From: an uncultured Desulfobacter sp. | GTDB lineage: Bacteria > Desulfobacterota > Desulfobacteria > Desulfobacterales > Desulfobacteraceae | DNA length: 64,000 nucleotides | Assembly: GCF_963677125.1 (NCBI RefSeq) | Contig: NZ_OY781882.1 | Coordinates: 4,052,501 to 4,116,500 of the forward strand | Reading direction: 5' to 3' | Shown: positions 61,368-64,000 of the stretch, piece after piece | Numbering within the stretch: position 1 is the stretch's first letter | How the letters are laid out: each line of letters opens with the position of its first letter | The notes under the pieces: generated by a model | Databases searched by the model: none | What the model saw: the letters and a program-made list of their open reading frames with translations, nothing else | What the model was told of the DNA's origin: nothing | Made by a program: the position numbers and the translations under genes

Positions 61368-62327
61368 TTATTTTTTAGGCACTACGTTTTGAGGATTTCC
61401 TGCCAGATAGTTTTTTAGGTTTTCAACAGCTATGGACATCAGCCTTTTTCTTGATGCAAGGGTTGCCCAGGCAAAATGGGGTGTAATGTAACAATTGTCA
61501 GCCGTCAGCAAAGGGCAGGATTTATCAGGGGGTTCTTTGGCGAGGACATCCATGGCAGCCCCGGCAATACGTCCTTTATTTAAAGCGTCTGCCAAATCGT
61601 TTTCCACGATCAACGGTCCCCGGGATGTATTGACTAAGTATGCCGTTTTTTTCATTTGCGCCAGGGTCTCCTTATTGATCATTCCTTTTGTCTGGGGAGT
61701 CAACGGACAATGCAGGGATATGATATCACTGGATTTGATCAGGTTGTCCAGATCCGAATACGTGATGCCGGCGGGAAGATCAGGCGGAACAGAGCGGTTG
61801 TAGATTAAAATATTCATACCAAAGGCCAATGCGATACGTGCCACAGCCTTGCCGATACCGCCATAACCGACAATGCCTAACGTAATGCCTTCCAATTCCA
61901 CCAAAGGATAATCCCAATAACAGAAATCCTTTGACTCCGACCATTTTCCATCCGTTACCGTCTGACTGTGGTGGCCCACCCTGTTTGTCAGTTCCAGAAT
62001 CAGGGCAAAAACCATTTGCGCTGATGAAGAACCGGAATAACCGGGAACGTTGGTCACCGTAATCCCTTTATTTTTGGTATATTCAAGGTCGACGACATTC
62101 ACGCCTGTTGCTAAAACGCCGATATACTCAACCTTGTCCATCGCCGCAATGTCTTCGGCCGTCAGTACGGTTTTATTTGTCAGCACAATATTGGCGCCTG
62201 CCGTTCGTTCCCGAATCTCTTCGGGGCTTGTTCTGTCGTAAACCTGCAGATCACCAATCTGTGAAAATTTATCCCAGTTAAGATCCCCAGGGTTCAGGGT
62301 AAATCCATCAAGAACAACTATTTTCAT
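61368..62327 (-). CDS. D-2-hydroxyacid dehydrogenase, hydroxypyruvate/glycerate type
   Basis: Protein of 319 residues. VVLDGFTLNPGDLNWDKF is typical of glycerate dehydrogenase/hydroxypyruvate reductase. The NAD-binding GIVGYGGIGKAVARIA, catalytic Arg in VNTSRGPLI, Glu in LAKEPP and His in ITPHFAWAT are all present. It likely reduces hydroxypyruvate (or glyoxylate) with NADH, or runs in reverse. The name rests on family likeness; related 2-hydroxyacids are possible. GGAAGG lies before ATG 62327. Confidence 0.88.
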   Translation of the reverse strand: MKIVVLDGFTLNPGDLNWDKFSQIGDLQVYDRTSPEEIRERTAGANIVLTNKTVLTAEDIAAMDKVEYIGVLATGVNVVDLEYTKNKGITVTNVPGYSGSSSAQMVFALILELTNRVGHHSQTVTDGKWSESKDFCYWDYPLVELEGITLGIVGYGGIGKAVARIALAFGMNILIYNRSVPPDLPAGITYSDLDNLIKSSDIISLHCPLTPQTKGMINKETLAQMKKTAYLVNTSRGPLIVENDLADALNKGRIAGAAMDVLAKEPPDKSCPLLTADNCYITPHFAWATLASRKRLMSIAVENLKNYLAGNPQNVVPKK

Positions 62328-62794
62328 TTTTTTACCTTCCTTCCTTCTTTATTATGTCCAAGCAAGCAGGAGATGGGCATCATAAAAAAAAATTTAAATT
62401 AGCGACATTGAACTGTCACTGCGATCACCCGGAAAATACAGATAATACCGGGTTTAAATCAGCACTGATAGGACTATCAGTGTCCCTTAACATGTTAAAT
62501 TTTAGTTGTATACAAAATTTTACAGTAATTTATATAACAGTCTTGATTTGCACCTTGTTGAATGCTATTACAGATTTGGTTTGTTCTTTGTGCACAAGAA
62601 CAAATTGCGTCAGACCGTTGAAACCTTAAGTATTGTTTGTATGTTATGGGTGAACTGCTCATGGCCGGTAAAATCGCCGTTTGTGTTTGCAAGATGGAAG
62701 GTCTTAAGTTCAACAAAAAAATTTTTGAACAGGCTTTTATCTTAACATAATAGTGTTAGATGTTTTAAACCTAAACTTCAACAGAGGAATAAAC
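62328..62794. other. Intergenic region upstream of icd
   Basis: No gene is supported; the frame at 62354-62629 has no ribosome site and reads like non-coding sequence. Two boxes like those of arrays A and B occur: TTTTTGAAC at 62722-62730 and GTTTTAAAC at 62762-62770, 40 bp apart. The icd ribosome site AGAGGA is at 62782-62787. Confidence 0.45.
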
Positions 62795-64000
62795 ATGACT
62801 GAAACAATTAGATGGACAAGAACCGATGAAGCACCTTTATTAGCAACTCATTCTTTGCTTCCCATTGTTAACTCCTACCTTAAAGGATCTGGGATTGAAG
62901 TCGAACTTAGAGATATCTCTTTGGCCGGCAGAGTTGCAGCCAACTGGTCTGACCGCTTGAAAGACGATCAGAAAGTCTCTGATGATCTGGCATTTTTGGG
63001 CGACCTTGCCAAATCTCCGGACGGAAATATTATCAAACTTCCCAACATCAGTGCATCCGTTCCTCAGTTGAAAGGCGCCATCAAAGAGTTACAGGCTGCC
63101 GGATATGACGTTCCCGATTATCCTGATGAACCCAAAAATGCTGAAGAAGAAGCCATCAAAGCCCAATATTCCAAGAACCTTGGTTCTGCCGTTAACCCTG
63201 TATTAAGGGAAGGTAACTCCGACCGTAGAGCTGCTGTTGCGGTTAAAGAATTCGCCAAGAAAAATCCCCATTCCATGGGCGAATGGTCTGCCGATTCCAA
63301 AACCGACGTTGCCTCCATGACCGAAGGCGACTATTACGGAAGTGAAGTTGCAACAACTGTTGAAAGCGCATGCACCGTTAAGATCGAACTGGCCGGCGCT
63401 GACGGATCAACAACTGTTCTCAAAGACACCCTTGACCTGGAAGCTGCTGAAGTTATTGATGCATGCGTAATGAGCAAAAAAGCCCTGCGCGCCTATGTTG
63501 CCAAGGCAATCCAGGAAGCCAAAGATCGCGGTGTTCTGCTGTCAGCCCATCTTAAAGCAACTATGATGAAGGTTTCTGATCCGATCTTCTTTGGTCATAT
63601 TGTTTATGTTTATTTCCAGGAAGTTTTTGATAAACATGCAGGCGTTTTCAAAGAAATCGGTGTTAATCCCAACATGGGTCTTGGCGATCTTTACGCCAGA
63701 ATTGAAACCCTTCCTGCCGACAAAAAAGCTGAAATCGAAGCCGACATCCAGGCCTGCTATGCAAAAAGACCGCCTCTGGCCATGGTTAATTCCGACAAAG
63801 GCATCACCAACCTGCATGTTTCCAGTGACGTGATCATTGACGCTTCCATGCCCGCAATGATTCGTAACTCAGGTAAAATGTGGGGACCGGATGGAGAGCT
63901 TGCTGATACCATCGCTATGATTCCCGATAGAGCTTATGCCGGTGTTTTCCAGGCCACCATTGAAGACTGCAAGAAAAACGGTGCATTTCATCCCCCCACA
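62795..64000 (+). CDS. icd: Monomeric NADP-dependent isocitrate dehydrogenase, 5' part
   Basis: The first 402 codons are in the window and the gene runs off its end; monomeric IDH is usually about 740 residues. The start ATG 62795 has AGAGGA upstream. WTRTDEAPLLATHSLLPIV, LPNISASVPQL, LGSAVNPVLREGNSDRR (isocitrate-binding Ser/Asn/Arg region) and SDPIFFGHIVYVYF match the IDH-II family, unlike the dimeric E. coli type. It oxidises isocitrate to 2-oxoglutarate with NADP. In Desulfobacter-type bacteria it serves acetate oxidation through the citric acid cycle. Codon use and the many strong C-ending codons suggest high expression. Confidence 0.96.
   Translation, partial: MTETIRWTRTDEAPLLATHSLLPIVNSYLKGSGIEVELRDISLAGRVAANWSDRLKDDQKVSDDLAFLGDLAKSPDGNIIKLPNISASVPQLKGAIKELQAAGYDVPDYPDEPKNAEEEAIKAQYSKNLGSAVNPVLREGNSDRRAAVAVKEFAKKNPHSMGEWSADSKTDVASMTEGDYYGSEVATTVESACTVKIELAGADGSTTVLKDTLDLEAAEVIDACVMSKKALRAYVAKAIQEAKDRGVLLSAHLKATMMKVSDPIFFGHIVYVYFQEVFDKHAGVFKEIGVNPNMGLGDLYARIETLPADKKAEIEADIQACYAKRPPLAMVNSDKGITNLHVSSDVIIDASMPAMIRNSGKMWGPDGELADTIAMIPDRAYAGVFQATIEDCKKNGAFHPPT

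Noticed and set aside
62354..62629. 91-residue frame upstream of icd
   Set aside because: No ribosome site, low-complexity composition, overlaps a frame on the other strand; treated as non-coding.

Overview
The window looks like a chromosomal stretch of a marine, completely oxidising sulfate reducer of the Desulfobacter/Desulfobacula type (Desulfobacterota). This is inferred from gene content: a monomeric NADP-type isocitrate dehydrogenase, AMP- and NDP-forming acyl-CoA synthetases, carA-carB-purF with an iron-sulfur PurF, several radical SAM enzymes, moderate to low GC and AT-rich intergenic DNA. No species can be named from the sequence alone. All homology statements rest on motifs read by eye.

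Layout. 1-984 is the 5' two thirds of a 16S rRNA gene on the minus strand, with its leader and a good promoter near 1150-1185. 1441-3742 holds a PIN-like protein, a primase-like fragment and an AlaC-type aminotransferase. 3772-11938 runs leftward: HAD phosphatase, AMP-forming acyl-CoA synthetase, YkgJ-type cysteine-cluster protein, glnE and a diadenylate-cyclase-like protein. 12398-16646 is a leftward signalling operon (CHASE2 adenylate cyclase, FecR protein, OmpA lipoprotein, GAF protein). 16705-22106 is a tight four-gene leftward operon: proteasome-like Anbu peptidase, a 988-residue primase/helicase/PLD-nuclease fusion, a DUF362 protein and a radical SAM protein. This is my best candidate for an undescribed system. 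22471-31437 runs rightward: carA, carB, purF, radical SAM, NDP-forming acyl-CoA synthetase. 31621-32768 is an RdgC-like protein split into two overlapping genes. 33030-34672 is a divergent argO/argP pair flanked by two direct copies of a ~197-bp AT-rich element. Then come prs, a degenerate HD-GYP protein with rsmA, a small winged-helix protein, a PreP-like M16 protease, two glycosyltransferases and DedA.

46355-54606 is a leftward lipid A operon (arnB, arnC, arnA, arnD, arnT, one arnE-like gene, then lptG), expected to add 4-amino-4-deoxy-L-arabinose to lipid A. A decayed dedA fragment and two tiny overlapping ORFs lie at its end. 54953-62327 holds a DUF3862 lipoprotein, a YciI protein, a DUF2520 dehydrogenase next to panB, a second NDP-forming acyl-CoA synthetase, an SPFH protein and a hydroxypyruvate reductase. 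The window ends inside icd.

Non-coding structure is rich. Two arrays of a GTTTTGAAC-like box, with many neighbouring boxes 11 bp apart, lie upstream of two different acyl-CoA-synthetase operons (7203-7361 and 59633-60051). A ~96-bp dispersed repeat occurs four times, and two copies supply a neighbouring gene's stop codon. Several perfect hairpins and a possible carA attenuator are also present.
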